From contig CAWHCN010000017.1 in assembly GCA_963827935.1 (NCBI GenBank), positions 496,001 to 560,000 on the forward strand: a stretch of DNA of 64,000 bases, written 5' to 3'. The stretch is from DATFNV01 sp963827935 (GTDB taxonomy: Bacteria > Planctomycetota > Planctomycetia > Gemmatales > Gemmataceae). Both the position numbers and the translations under genes were made by a program. Below, in pieces: positions 48,328 through 57,441 of the stretch. Position 1 is the stretch's first letter. Each line of letters begins with the position of its first letter. Below the pieces are notes generated by a model that did no database searches, was not told the DNA's origin, and was given only the letters and a program-made list of their open reading frames with translations.

Positions 48328-49277
48328 GATGGTTGTCGTTTCCAGAACTCCAGCGTGTCGCGCAGGGTCTCGTCCAGCGACAACGCCGGGGTCCATCCGG
48401 TTTCTCGGCGGAGCTTGCCGGCATCCGCGCGGACAGCGGGCGCGTCGCCGCTACGAACCAGGTCTTCCCGCTGCCGCACCTGAACCGTCAGGCCCGAGAG
48501 GGCAATCAAGCGATCGACGATCTCCTGCATGGAATAGGTATGTCCGGTCCCGACGTTGTAGGCGTCGCCCGCAAGGCCTCGCTCCATGAGGAGAATGTAA
48601 GCCCGCACCACATCGCGGACGTCGGTGAAATCGCGGCGGGGCAGCAGATTGCCGGTTTCCAGCACCGCCGGCGCGTGGCTTACGATCATCGCGGCCACCT
48701 GCTTGCAGAAACTGGCGACGGCGAACTCGGGTGACTGGGCCGGCCCGATATGATTGAACGGCCGGACGCGGACCACATCGAGCCCGGGGGAACGGGCCAC
48801 CTGATAGCTCACCAAGTCCGCGGCCGCCTTGCTTGCCGCGTAGGGGCTGGTCGGGCGCAGCAGGCACCCCTCGTTAAACAATTGCCCGGGCGTATCGGCA
48901 TCGCCATAGACCAGCCCGCTGCCGACGAAGAGGATGCGCGGCCGGCCACCCCAGCGCTGGAGCGCTTCATAAAGGGCGCGCGTTGTCCCCAGGTTCCCGG
49001 CCCAGGCGGCGTCCGGCTCCTCGAAGGAACGAGCCGTCTGGGCATAGCCGGCCAGGTGATAGATCCGCTGGGGCTGGACGGTCCGCAGCACGGCTTCCAG
49101 GGCGGCGCCATCAGTCATGTCGCAAGTGCGCAGCTCGGCCCGGCCTGCCAGGTGCCGCCACGCCGGGGGCCAGTCGGCCCGACGGCCGACGCCGGCGACC
49201 ATGTCACCGCGCGCGAGCAGCGCCTCGGCCAGGTGGCCGCCCGCGAAGCCGGTGATGCCGGTGATCAGGTTTTTCAT
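48324..49277 (-). CDS. rmd: GDP-4-keto-6-deoxy-D-mannose reductase-type SDR
   Basis: 317 aa from the ATG at 49277. Extended short-chain dehydrogenase: nucleotide motif ITGITGFAGGHLAEALLA, catalytic YxxxK in SPYAASKAAADLV, and substrate block FNHIGPAQSPEFAVASFCKQ, which is characteristic of Rmd. It reduces GDP-4-keto-6-deoxymannose from Gmd to GDP-D-rhamnose. The gene directly follows gmd, which supports the call. Its start region is made of GTCCGTA heptamers. The stop codon lies in a palindrome. Confidence 0.85.
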   Translation of the reverse strand: MKNLITGITGFAGGHLAEALLARGDMVAGVGRRADWPPAWRHLAGRAELRTCDMTDGAALEAVLRTVQPQRIYHLAGYAQTARSFEEPDAAWAGNLGTTRALYEALQRWGGRPRILFVGSGLVYGDADTPGQLFNEGCLLRPTSPYAASKAAADLVSYQVARSPGLDVVRVRPFNHIGPAQSPEFAVASFCKQVAAMIVSHAPAVLETGNLLPRRDFTDVRDVVRAYILLMERGLAGDAYNVGTGHTYSMQEIVDRLIALSGLTVQVRQREDLVRSGDAPAVRADAGKLRRETGWTPALSLDETLRDTLEFWKRQPS

Positions 49278-49372
49278 GGTCCGTAGTCCGTAGTCCGTAG
49301 TCCGTAGTCCGTAGTCCGTAGCCCGCATGTTATGTGCTACGGACTAAGGGCTACGGACTTCGGACTACTTGC
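49278..49372. repeat. GTCCGTA heptamer tandem repeat with inverted copies
   Basis: Six heptamer units (CCGTAGT) run from 49281 to about 49321, and inverted units (CTACGGACT and similar) from about 49338 to 49371. The TAG stop of gmd at 49365 and the upstream region of the rmd ATG lie within the element. Confidence 0.88.
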
Positions 49373-50327
49373 GAAGTCGCTCCAGGTCCGCCTTCACCAT
49401 CATCCGGACCAGGCCGTGGAAGTCCACCGACGGGGCCCAGCCCAATTCGCCTTTCGCCTTTGTCGCGTCCCCCACCAGCAAATCGACCTCTGCCGGGCGG
49501 ATCAGGGCCGGATCTTGCACCACCCATTTCCGCCAGTCCAGCTCCACACAGCCGAACGCTTCCTCCACCAGTTCGCGCACGGAGTGCATTTGGCCGGTGG
49601 CGACCACGTAATCCTCGGGCTGGTTCTGCTGAAGCATCAGCCACATGGCTTGGACGTAATCGCCGGCAAAGCCCCAGTCGCGGCGGGCGTCGAGGTTCCC
49701 CAGGTGCAGTTCCTTCGCCAGCCCTAACTTGATCCGCGCCACCCCGTCGGTCACCTTGCGCGTGACGAATTCCAGCCCGCGCCGCGGCGACTCGTGGTTG
49801 AACAGGATGCCGGAGCAGGCGAACATGTCGTAGCTCTCGCGATAGTTCACCGTGATGTAGTGGCCATAGACCTTGGCGACCCCGTAGGGGCTGCGCGGAT
49901 AGAGCGGGGTGGTTTCGCGCTGCGGCGTCTCCCGCACCTTGCCGAACATCTCGCTCGACGACGCCTGGTAGAACTTGATCCCCCTGGGATCGAGCAGCCG
50001 GATCGCTTCCAGGACGCGGGTGACGCCGATGGCCGTGAACTCGCCGGTCAGCACCGGTTGCTTCCAGCTGGTCGGCACAAATGACATGGCCGCCAGGTTG
50101 TAGACCTCATTCGGACGGACCTCCTTCAGCACGTCGATGATCGAGAGCTGGTCGAGCAGGTCGGCCTGGTGAAGCTGGACACGGCCGACGAGATGGTTGA
50201 TCCGCTCGAAGGTCTCGGTGCTGGCCCGCCGCACCATGCCGTGGACTTCGTACCCCTTGTCCAGGAGCAGGTCCGCCAGGTAACTGCCGTCTTGGCCGGT
50301 GATGCCGGTGATGATGGCTTTCTTCAT
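49365..50327 (-). CDS. gmd: GDP-mannose 4,6-dehydratase
   Basis: 320 aa. ITGITGQDGSYLADLLLDKG is the NADP motif; QASSSEMFGKVRETPQ and SPYGVAKVYGHYITVNYRES hold the catalytic Ser/Thr-Glu and YxxxK; NHESPRRGLEFVTRKVTDG is diagnostic for Gmd. It converts GDP-mannose to GDP-4-keto-6-deoxymannose. Together with rmd downstream it should give GDP-D-rhamnose. Full length. Confidence 0.95.
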   Translation of the reverse strand: MKKAIITGITGQDGSYLADLLLDKGYEVHGMVRRASTETFERINHLVGRVQLHQADLLDQLSIIDVLKEVRPNEVYNLAAMSFVPTSWKQPVLTGEFTAIGVTRVLEAIRLLDPRGIKFYQASSSEMFGKVRETPQRETTPLYPRSPYGVAKVYGHYITVNYRESYDMFACSGILFNHESPRRGLEFVTRKVTDGVARIKLGLAKELHLGNLDARRDWGFAGDYVQAMWLMLQQNQPEDYVVATGQMHSVRELVEEAFGCVELDWRKWVVQDPALIRPAEVDLLVGDATKAKGELGWAPSVDFHGLVRMMVKADLERLRK

Positions 50328-50343
50328 GATGGATGACGGCTGC

Positions 50344-50404
50344 GTTTAGCCGCCGCCCGCAGGGCGGCGTGGGAACACCGCCGCCCTGCGGGCGGCGGCT
50401 AAAC
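50344..50404. repeat. Palindromic repeat, family B
   Basis: GTTTAGCCGCCGCCCGCAGG opens the left arm; the complementary right arm ends at 50404 with GGCTAAAC. About 26-base arms and an 8-9 base centre, between rfbB and gmd. Confidence 0.92.
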
Positions 50405-50409
50405 GGACA

Positions 50410-51416
50410 TTAGCGATTGCCGTACTGCCTCTCGTAGTACTTCAAGTATTCCCCGCTGCGGACGTTGGCGACCCAGTCGGCGTTGTCCTGGTACCAGCGG
50501 ACCGTATCGCGCAGCCCCTGCTCGAACGGGACGCGGGGGCTCCAGCCCAACTCGCGTTCGGCCTTGGTGCAGTCGATGGCGTAACGGCGATCGTGACCGG
50601 GGCGGTCCTTGACGTAGTTGATGAGCGAGCGGGGCTTGTTGAGGATGTCGAGCAGGGTGTGGCTCAGGGCCAGGTTGGTGCGTTCGCAGCGGCCGCCGAG
50701 GTTGTAGACCTCGCCGGGCCGTCCCTGGCGCCAGGCGTGTGGATGCCGGCGGCGTGGTCGCGCACGTGAATCCAGTCGCGCACCTGCAAGCCATCGCCAT
50801 AGACCGGCACAGGCTCGTCGCGCATCAGGTTGCTGATGAACAGCGGGATCAGCTTCTCGGGGAACTGGTAGGGCCCGTAGTTGTTGGAGCAGCGCGTGAT
50901 GACCGCCGGCAGTCCGAAGGTGTGGACATAGCTGCGAACGAGCAGGTCGGCGGCGGCCTTGCTGGCTGCGTAGGGGCTGTTCGGCGCCAGCGGCGTCGTT
51001 TCCGTAAATGCTCCGGACGGGCCCAGGCTGCCGTAGACCTCGTCGGTCGAAACCTGCACGTACTTCGCCAGACGCTGGTCGCGGGCCGCGTCCAGGAGGA
51101 CCTGGGTGCCGAGAACATTGGTGCGGACAAAGGGGCCGGAATCGAGGATGCTGCGATCGACGTGCGATTCGGCGGCGAAGTTGATGAGACCCGACACCCC
51201 CTGGAGGGCGCGACGAACCGCCGTGCGGTCGGTGATGTCGCCCTGGATGAAGCGGTAGCGCGGATGGCCGGCGAGGCCGGTCAGGTTCGCCAGGTTGCCC
51301 GCATAGGTCAGCGCATCGAAATTGACGATGGCCACCTCGGGCTCGGCCTCGAGGAGATAGTGAATGAAGTTGCTGCCGATGAAGCCGCAACCCCCCGTGA
51401 CCAGAACGGAAAGCAT
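50410..51416 (-). CDS. rfbB: dTDP-glucose 4,6-dehydratase (frame break near 50738)
   Basis: Start ATG at 51416, chosen because AAGGTGG lies 7 bases upstream. VLVTGGCGFIGSNFIHYLLE is the NAD motif, then NFAAESHVDRSI, VSTDEVYGSLG and SPYAASKAAADLLVRSY, with NYGPYQFPEKLIPLFI typical of RfbB. Near 50738 the frame changes after RDHAAGIH and continues RQGRPGEVYNLGGRCERTNL to the stop at 50410. It makes dTDP-4-keto-6-deoxyglucose. First gene of the nucleotide-sugar operon; the other rml genes are not in the window. Confidence 0.9.
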
Positions 51417-51573
51417 GCGCATGCCACCTTGGATTCGGTCGGCCGGCCGGGGCGGCCAGTTGACAATAGCGGGTGCCCGCCGCGGGTTCAAGGAATCCCC
51501 CTCCCGGCCCAGGCCCAACCTTCCTATCATAGCTCCAGGTCGCGAACGCCGCCCCCCGTTCCGGCCTTTTCGC

Positions 51574-51602
51574 TTGACACTACCTATTGGCGTCTTTACA
51601 CT
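51574..51602 (+). promoter_or_regulatory. Sigma-70-type promoter of the HU gene
   Basis: TTGACA at 51574-51579, a 17-base spacer and TACACT at 51597-51602. The predicted transcript start near 51609 leaves a leader of about 140 bases before the GTG at 51750. Confidence 0.75.
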
Positions 51603-51749
51603 TGAATCGCTTCACGAGGATCGGCCGGGCGAGCCAGGATCGCGAACGACTCGGGTCCCCCGAGTCTGATTTCCAGAGGTCGGCACGGCGTCTAGCTCAG
51701 CGGCCTCGCTCCAGGGATCGGCCGGGCGCGTTGTCAGGAGAATGGACCC

Positions 51750-52187
51750 GTGACCAAGAAAGAAATCGTCAAGCAGATCGCTGACGAAATTCAGGAAACG
51801 CAACTTCGGACCAAGGAGATTGTGCAGCGGACCTTCGAGGCCATCGTTGACACCCTGATCGAACAGGGTCGCATCGAGCTGCGCAACTTCGGCGTCTTCG
51901 AGGTCAAGCGGCGCAAGGCGCGCAAGGCCCGCAATCCACGCACCGGCGAGAAGGTCGATGTACCGCCCAAGTGCGTCGTTACCTTCAAGCCGGGCAAGGA
52001 GATGGAAGAGAAGGTCCGCCGCCTTGCCCATGTTCCAGTCCCGCTCGACGGCGACGTTGGGAACGAGGGACGGCGGAGCAACGGCACGGCGTCCGCCGAC
52101 GGCGACGGGGCCGCCCGAACCTCCCGGTCGACCCGGCCTGCCCGGGCGCGCAAACCCGTCCCGCAACCGCTCGCCGAGGTCGAGTGA
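51750..52187 (+). CDS. HU/IHF family DNA-binding protein with basic tail
   Basis: 145 aa from a GTG at 51750 with CAGGAG 9 bases upstream. Residues 1-95 are a full HU domain (KKEIVKQIADEIQETQLRTK, GRIELRNFGVFEVKRRKARK, and the DNA-binding arm ARNPRTGEKVDVPPK). The extra 50 residues are Gly/Ala/Arg-rich (TSRSTRPARARKPVPQP), longer than usual HU. It should bend and compact DNA. Flanked by its own promoter and terminator, so it is monocistronic. Confidence 0.92.
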   Translation: MTKKEIVKQIADEIQETQLRTKEIVQRTFEAIVDTLIEQGRIELRNFGVFEVKRRKARKARNPRTGEKVDVPPKCVVTFKPGKEMEEKVRRLAHVPVPLDGDVGNEGRRSNGTASADGDGAARTSRSTRPARARKPVPQPLAEVE

Positions 52188-52204
52188 TTCCGACCTTCCC
52201 AGGC

Positions 52205-52242
52205 CCCGGTTCGGCCTTCCGAACCGGGTTTCTCGTTTTTTT
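52205..52242 (+). terminator. Rho-independent terminator after the HU gene
   Basis: 10-bp perfect stem (52205-52214 with 52219-52228), CCTT loop, followed by TTTCTCGTTTTTTT. Confidence 0.92.
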
Positions 52243-52434
52243 CCGCAAAGTCTTCCTCAAGTCGCAAATCGCGGCAACCGATAGATTCGTTAGCCCCGCC
52301 CGTTCGGCGGGCACGTCCGGTTCGCCCTCAGGGGTCCCGGTCCGTGGGATGCCGCCCTGAGCCGAGGGGAGAAGTCGGCCACGGGGGGCAAGCGCTCCCG
52401 GGGCCGGGGCTTCCGTTGAACAGAGAGGTGCGTT

Positions 52435-52656
52435 ATGCGGCGGGTGCTCTTCCTGGCTATCGTGGCGGCGACAGGCGCGCTCAACGCCGGCTGCATGCTC
52501 AACGCCTATCCGAGCACCCCCGATCAGCGGGTCAGGGTTCTCATGAACCAGTCCGAGAACCTGCGTCAGGTTGAATACGAAATGGAACGCTTTTGGATGG
52601 TGGATCAACCGTCGCACCTCACCCCGGAGCGCGTGGACGGCGGTGTGGGGCAGTAG
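52435..52656 (+). CDS. Small lipoprotein, 73 aa
   Basis: Signal sequence with a lipobox (VLFLAIVAATGALNAGC), then a short charged region (VRVLMNQSENLRQVEYEMER, FWMVDQPSHLTPERVDGG). Residues FWMVDQPSHLTPERV are typical of small planctomycete lipoproteins. A purine-rich GAGAGGTGC precedes the ATG. Probably an outer- or inner-membrane anchored peptide of unknown role. Confidence 0.72.
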   Translation: MRRVLFLAIVAATGALNAGCMLNAYPSTPDQRVRVLMNQSENLRQVEYEMERFWMVDQPSHLTPERVDGGVGQ

Positions 52657-52953
52657 TCTCGGCGACAAGTCACCAGCTGGAAGCCAATCCCCTGGCACGG
52701 CTCGGCACCAGGTTCATTCCCGGCCAAGACGCCGTCCTGCTTGAGCACGGCGTGCATCACCTCCAACCGTCGCCTCGATCGCGTTTGGCGCGAGAGAAGC
52801 TCTCGGCGGCCGTGGTAGGTCGCCTGGGCGAAGGTCCCCAGCGCTGGGCCGACGAGGCCGCCTGCCCGGGCACGCAGAGCTATCGGCTGAGCGACCAGGC
52901 CTACCGAATGGCGGTTCTCTCCCTGAAACTGTACCACCGCCTGTACGCGCCGC

Positions 52954-53032
52954 TAAGGCGAGCGGCAGGAGATAGTCTCCCCTCGCCCCGGTACTCCGGG
53001 GAGAGGGGAGCATAAGTCCCGCCGCTCGCCTT
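52954..53032. repeat. Repeat family E, hairpin within hairpin
   Basis: TAAGGCGAGCGG at the left pairs with CCGCTCGCCTTA at the right, enclosing the CCCCGGTACTCCGGGG hairpin. Partial copies of the outer arm recur at about 53102-53136 and, inverted, at about 53318-53346. Confidence 0.8.
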
Positions 53033-53150
53033 ACAGGGCGGTCGATCCGACCCTCAAGAAACTGGCCGAGTGCATCGGCGGAGCAGTTTCTCCTTGTCCC
53101 ATAAGGCGAGCGGCAGGAGATAGTAGCCCGCTCGCTCCAGCCGCACGTGT

Positions 53151-53193
53151 GCCAGGTTGAACAGAAGTCGCCGCGACTTCTGTTCAACCTGGC
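53151..53193. repeat. Palindrome with one-base centre, family F
   Basis: Perfect 21-base arms (53151-53171 and 53173-53193) around a single C; outer part GCCAGGTTGA as in 17670-17710. A half copy (GCCAGGTTGAACAGAATTC) lies at 53253-53271. Confidence 0.92.
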
Positions 53194-53613
53194 ACGCACG
53201 CCGCAAGACCTTGCGAAATAACGACATCCGCCTTCACGATTCAGCACGAAACGCCAGGTTGAACAGAATTCAGATGTGCCCGGGAACGCTCAGACGGTCC
53301 CATGCGGCACCGGGCGAGGGGAGCTTACCTCCTGCCGTTCGCCTAAGGACTTAAACGACTGCTCCGCCAACCGCCAACGAAACTGCGCGTACAGGGAAGG
53401 CGTCCAGCTGCGACCGCGAGGCCTGGCTGCGTGGTGACCGCTTCACAGGAGCCAGAACTGCGGATGGCGACACGTGAGGGTGAGGAGAAGAGACTCGTCA
53501 GCAATTCTACCTCGGCCTCCGTGGGCCAGGGGAGAGCAGGCTTGGCTCGGGCTGGCCGAATAAGATATTCCCTGCCCCAATCGCGTCCCGCACCCCGGCC
53601 GAGGACCCCTGCC

Positions 53614-55590
53614 ATGCCTTCCCTCTCCCGCCGTGAGTTCCTCCCCCTGGCCCTGGCCGCGTCGGCCGGACTTGCGACGGCCGCCGAAGAGCAGGCCACC
53701 GTTCACGAACAACTCCTCGACATTGCGAAACGCCAGGAGGAGCGCCGCCGCGCCCGCTTCGCCGCCGTCCGCACCCGGGCTGACCTGGTGACGCTGCAAA
53801 AGTCGCTGCGGGAGACTTTCCTCCGCCTGCTGGGCGGCCTGCCCGAGAAAGCAGGGCCGCCGCTGGTGAAGAAGACCGGCCGCATCGACGCCGGTGAATA
53901 CGTCATCGAGAAACTGACCTACGAGAGCTTCCCCGGCTATTTCGTGCCGGCCCTGCTCTACCGGCCCAAGGAGATCGCGTCCCTCCTGCCCGGCATCCTC
54001 AGCCCGTGCGGCCATTCCCACGACGGCAAGGCGTCGCCGACCTACCAGACACTGCACGCCAACCTGGCGCAGGCGCGGCCATGTTGTTCTCACCTACGAC
54101 CCGGTCGGCCAAGGCGAACGCAGCCAGTTCTGGGATGCGGACAAGGGGAAATCGCGCTACAACCTCGGCTGCGGCGAGCACGCGGTCCTCGGCAACCCGC
54201 TCTACCTGCTCGGCACCAGCCTGGCTCGCTACCGCATCTGGGATGGGATGTGCGGCATCGACACTCTGACCTCGCTGAAGGAGGTTGACCCCAAGCGCAT
54301 CGGTTGTGTCGGCGTGTCGGGCGGCGGCACGCTCACATCGTACATTTCCGCTCTCGATCCGCGGGTGTCGGCCGCCGTCATCGCCTGCTATATCACCACG
54401 CTGCCGCGGCGCATGGGCAACCGTATCCAGGCCGACCCGGACGCCGATCCGGAGCAGGACATCTTCGGCTTCGTCAGCGAGGGGATCGACCATGCCGGCC
54501 TGCTGGCGCTGTTGGCGCCGCGGCCGACCCTGCTGGCCACGGCCCGCTTCGATTTCTTCCCCATCGAGGGGCGCGGGAATCGTTCGCCGAGGCCAAGCGA
54601 CTCTACGAAACGGCGGGCGAGGGACGCCGGATCGACCGCGTCGAGGCCGCCGAGAAGCACGGCTTCTCGCTGCCGTTGCGGCAGGCGGCCTATGCCTGGT
54701 TCGACCGCTGGCTCCAGGGCCGCAAGGCCTCGGACACCGCGGACGAGTTTCCCGTGACCGTGCGGCCCGGCAAGGAGTTGCTGGTGGCGCCGGACGGCCA
54801 GGTCAACCGCTCGCTGCATTCGCGTCCGCTTTTGCCCCTGGCCCTGGAGCAGTTCAACAAGGCGAAGAAGCCGCCGCGGAAGGCGCTGCGCGAACTACTG
54901 CCCCTCGATCCCGCCGGGGACGATCCGCGGATCACCGACGTGGCAGCGCCGCGGGAAGGACAGGTCACGGTGATCTGCGTCAACGGCAACGAGTCGCGCG
55001 GCTGGCAGGAGGAGAAGGCGTTCTTGCGCGGCGTGACGGAACGCGGCCATGCCCTGGTGATAATCGATCCGCGCGGGGTCGGGGCGCTGCGGCCGCGGCT
55101 GGAAGTCAAGGGGCGCGACTACGCCGACCCGCTGGATGGGGTCGAGGAAAACATCGCCTACAACGCCTTCCTGGTCGGCCGCTCGCTGCTGAGCCTGCGC
55201 GTCAGCGACGTGCTGCGGGCCACCGTCAAGGTGGCGGCCCGGGCGAAACGGCAACGCCTGGTCCTGGTGGGACGGCGCGATGCGGCCCTGGTGGCCCTGC
55301 TGGCCGCCGCCGTCGAGCCGGCCTTTCAGCAGCTCGCCGTGGAGGAATTGCGCCTCAGCTTCCTGCCGCTGTTCGATGCCACCGGCGAGGCGATCAATGC
55401 CGCCAGCATCCTGCCCGGCCTGCTTCGGGATTTCGGCGATATCCCCGAGGTGCTGGCCGAGGTAGCGCCGCGGAAGGTGCTGATCGCGGCGGGTGCCGGC
55501 AAGCTGACCCGCAAGCCGGCTACAGCCCAGATCGTGGACGGACGGTTGAGCACGGACCCACGGCACCTGACGGAATGGCTGGGCGAGTAG
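53614..55590 (+). CDS. Secreted alpha/beta hydrolase, acetyl-xylan-esterase-like (two frame breaks)
   Basis: Start ATG at 53614 with a Tat-like leader (SLSRREFLPLALAASAGLAT). The hydrolase fold runs through YESFPGYFVPALLYRPKE, then, after a frame change near 54075, GHVVLTYDPVGQGERSQFWD, the nucleophile elbow IGCVGVSGGGTLTSY and APRPTLLATARFDFF. The frame changes back near 54575 (continuing SFAEAKRLYETAGEG). A second domain of about 250 residues ends at 55590 (GHALVIIDPRGVGALRPRLE). Likely a deacetylase or peptidase-like esterase acting outside the cytoplasm. Confidence 0.8.
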
Positions 55591-55644
55591 ACCGTTCGGA
55601 AAGAATGATGCATGGGAGACAAAGCAATAAGAACCTGCGACCTG

Positions 55645-56450
55645 GTAGCCCCGGAGGGGCGGCCGTTGTTAGCCAGGGGCTTCAGCCCCTGGAGTCGATT
55701 GGCCCCAGCTGTTTTGGTAGTCCCGGAGGGGCGGCCGTGGCGTGGTCGGCCGCCCCTCCGGGGCTACACCCCAATAACACGGTTGCCCTCTGTTTTGGTA
55801 GCCCCGGAGGGGCGGCCGTTGTTAGCCAGGGGCTTCAGCCCCTGGAGTCGATTGGCCCCAGCTGTTTTGGTAGCCCCGGAGGGGCGGCCGTGGCGTGGTC
55901 GGCCGCCCCTCCGGGGCTACACCCCAATAACACGGTTGCCCTCTGTTTTGGTAGCCCCGGAGGGGCGGCCGTTGTTAGCCAGGGGCTTCAGCCCCTGGAG
56001 TCGATTGGCCCCAGCTGTTTTGGTAGCCCCGGAGGGGCGGCCGTGGCGTGGTCGGCCGCCCCTCCGGGGCTACACCTCAATAACACGGTTTCCCTCTGTT
56101 TTGGTAGCCCCGGAGGGGCGGCCGTTGTTAGCCAGGGGCTTCAGCCCCTGGAGTCGATTGGCCCCAGCTGTTTTGGTAGCCCCGGAGGGGCGGCCGTGGC
56201 GTGGTCGGCCGCCCCTCCGGGGCTACACCCCAATAACACGGTTTCCCTCTGTTTTGGTAGCCCCGGAGGGGCGGCCGTTGTTAGCCAGGGGCTTCAGCCC
56301 CTGGAGTCGATTGGCCCCAGCTGTTTTGGTAGCCCCGGAGGGGCGGCCGTGGCGTGGTCGGCCGCCCCTCCGGGGCTACACCCCAATAACACGGTTTCCC
56401 TCCCAGGGGTTGAAACCCCTGGCTAACAACGGCCGCCCCTCCGGGGCTAC
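55645..56450. repeat. 153-bp tandem array, five units, closed by an inverted copy
   Basis: Units start at 55645, 55798, 55951, 56104 and 56257 (exact 153-base spacing) and differ at only a few positions. Each unit holds two hairpins: CCAGGGGCTTCAGCCCCTGG, and GTAGCCCCGGAGGGGCGGCC paired with its complement ending GGGGCTAC. The last unit breaks off near 56403, and 56403-56450 is the inverted complement of the unit head. Because 153 is 51 codons, two frames stay open across it, but the translations are low-complexity and not believed to be protein. Confidence 0.95.
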
Positions 56451-56625
56451 CCGGACCCAGAGCGCTAGTCATTGTTTCCGAGTGGTCTTAGGCGGATGGG
56501 CCGCCCGGCGGCTTCCGCATCGCCAACCGAGCGGCGCCGGCGGTTTTTCACTTCGATAGAATGGATGCGAGGAAATGGCACGCCTCCTGCAAGGCGTATT
56601 CATTGCGGCAGGAAAGGAGGAGCGC

Positions 56626-57367
56626 ATGTCGGCGGACCCACGCAAACGGCAGAAGAAGCTACAGCGCCTGAAGGCGAAGCGCCAGGAGAAGAAACACCAT
56701 CACGCCCGGGAGCAATCGGCCGGCCTGGCCGAGCGCTTGGCGGCCGCGGCCCGCTATCCGGTCCTGAACGCCTGGGTCGCCGAGGACTTGTGGACGACTG
56801 GGATGGGCCAGGCCACGCTCAGCCGGGCACTGCCCGATGGGTCGGTCGCCTTCGCCGTCTTCCTGGTGGACCGCTACTGCCTGGGCGTGAAGGACGCGTT
56901 CGGGAGCATCCTCAGCCGCGCGGAATACGAGAGCCGCTTCGAGCAGAAATCGCGGTCGCAGTTCGCGGTGCGCGAACGTCTCGCCCGCCACGGTGCGGAA
57001 GCTGGTCGAAGGGGCTGTCGCTTATGCGGCCTCCCTGGGGCTCTCTCCCCACAGCGACTACCACAAGGCAAAGCACATCTTCGGCTCGATTGACCCGGCG
57101 GAATCCACGGAGGAATTCGAGTTCGGCAAGGACGGCAAACCGCTCTTCATCGCCGGCCCGAACGACACCCCCGCCCGCTGCCGACAGATCCTGGCGATCC
57201 TCGCCCACAGTTGTGGGCCGGATGGGATGGACTACACCCTGCCGGACTTCGAGGATATCGACCGGATCATTCCGGAAGCGCTGCGGCACAAACCGGCTCG
57301 CCTGATCGGTCCGGATGGGAGGGGGGGCTACTTCGACCTGCCCGCGAAATTCGACGCGGGGGGATGA
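56626..57367 (+). CDS. Conserved hypothetical protein (frame break near 56985)
   Basis: Start ATG at 56626 with AAAGGAGG 5 bases upstream. A Lys/Arg-rich N-terminus (RKRQKKLQRLKAKRQEKK) leads to ARYPVLNAWVAEDLWTTGMG and GSVAFAVFLVDRYCLGVKDA. Near 56985 the frame changes, continuing RKLVEGAVAYAASLGLSPHS, DYHKAKHIFGSID and FEFGKDGKPLFIAGPNDTPA. I recall similar planctomycete proteins without an assigned role. Predicted cytosolic. Confidence 0.75.
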
Positions 57368-57441
57368 TGAGAAGAACTCGGGGCACCAAAACAGGGATCG
57401 GGAGTCGTAGCCTTGAACACGACGCCCGGCCCCTGTTTTCG

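Larger units (their letters stand above)
52657..53613. other. Gene-poor region with nested repeats
   Basis: Nearly 960 bases with no gene I can support. 52700-52950 is weakly coding-like in the plus frame beginning at 52593 (GPQRWADEAACPGTQSYRLS, then DQAYRMAVLSLKLYHRLYAP), perhaps a gene remnant. 52954-53370 is filled by repeats of families E and F. From about 53430 the frame of the hydrolase gene is open, but the likely start is 53614. Confidence 0.5.

Noticed and set aside
49278..49372. Replication origin or iteron cluster
   Set aside because: Heptamers lie between two operon genes with no AT-rich region, DnaA boxes or rep gene.
52593..53015. 140-codon frame after the small lipoprotein
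   Set aside because: Overlaps the lipoprotein in another frame, runs into repeat family E and shows no recognisable family; at most a remnant.
54285..56426. 713-codon plus frame running from the hydrolase gene through the tandem array
   Set aside because: It is out of frame with the conserved hydrolase sequence and stays open only because the 153-base unit is a multiple of three.
55645..56450. Possible CRISPR array
   Set aside because: Units are 153 bases and follow directly on each other with no unique spacers; no cas genes are present.
55612..56559. 315-codon frame with VAPEGRPLLARGFSPWSRL repeats
   Set aside because: Translation of the same tandem array; no start context, and the sequence is that of nested hairpins.
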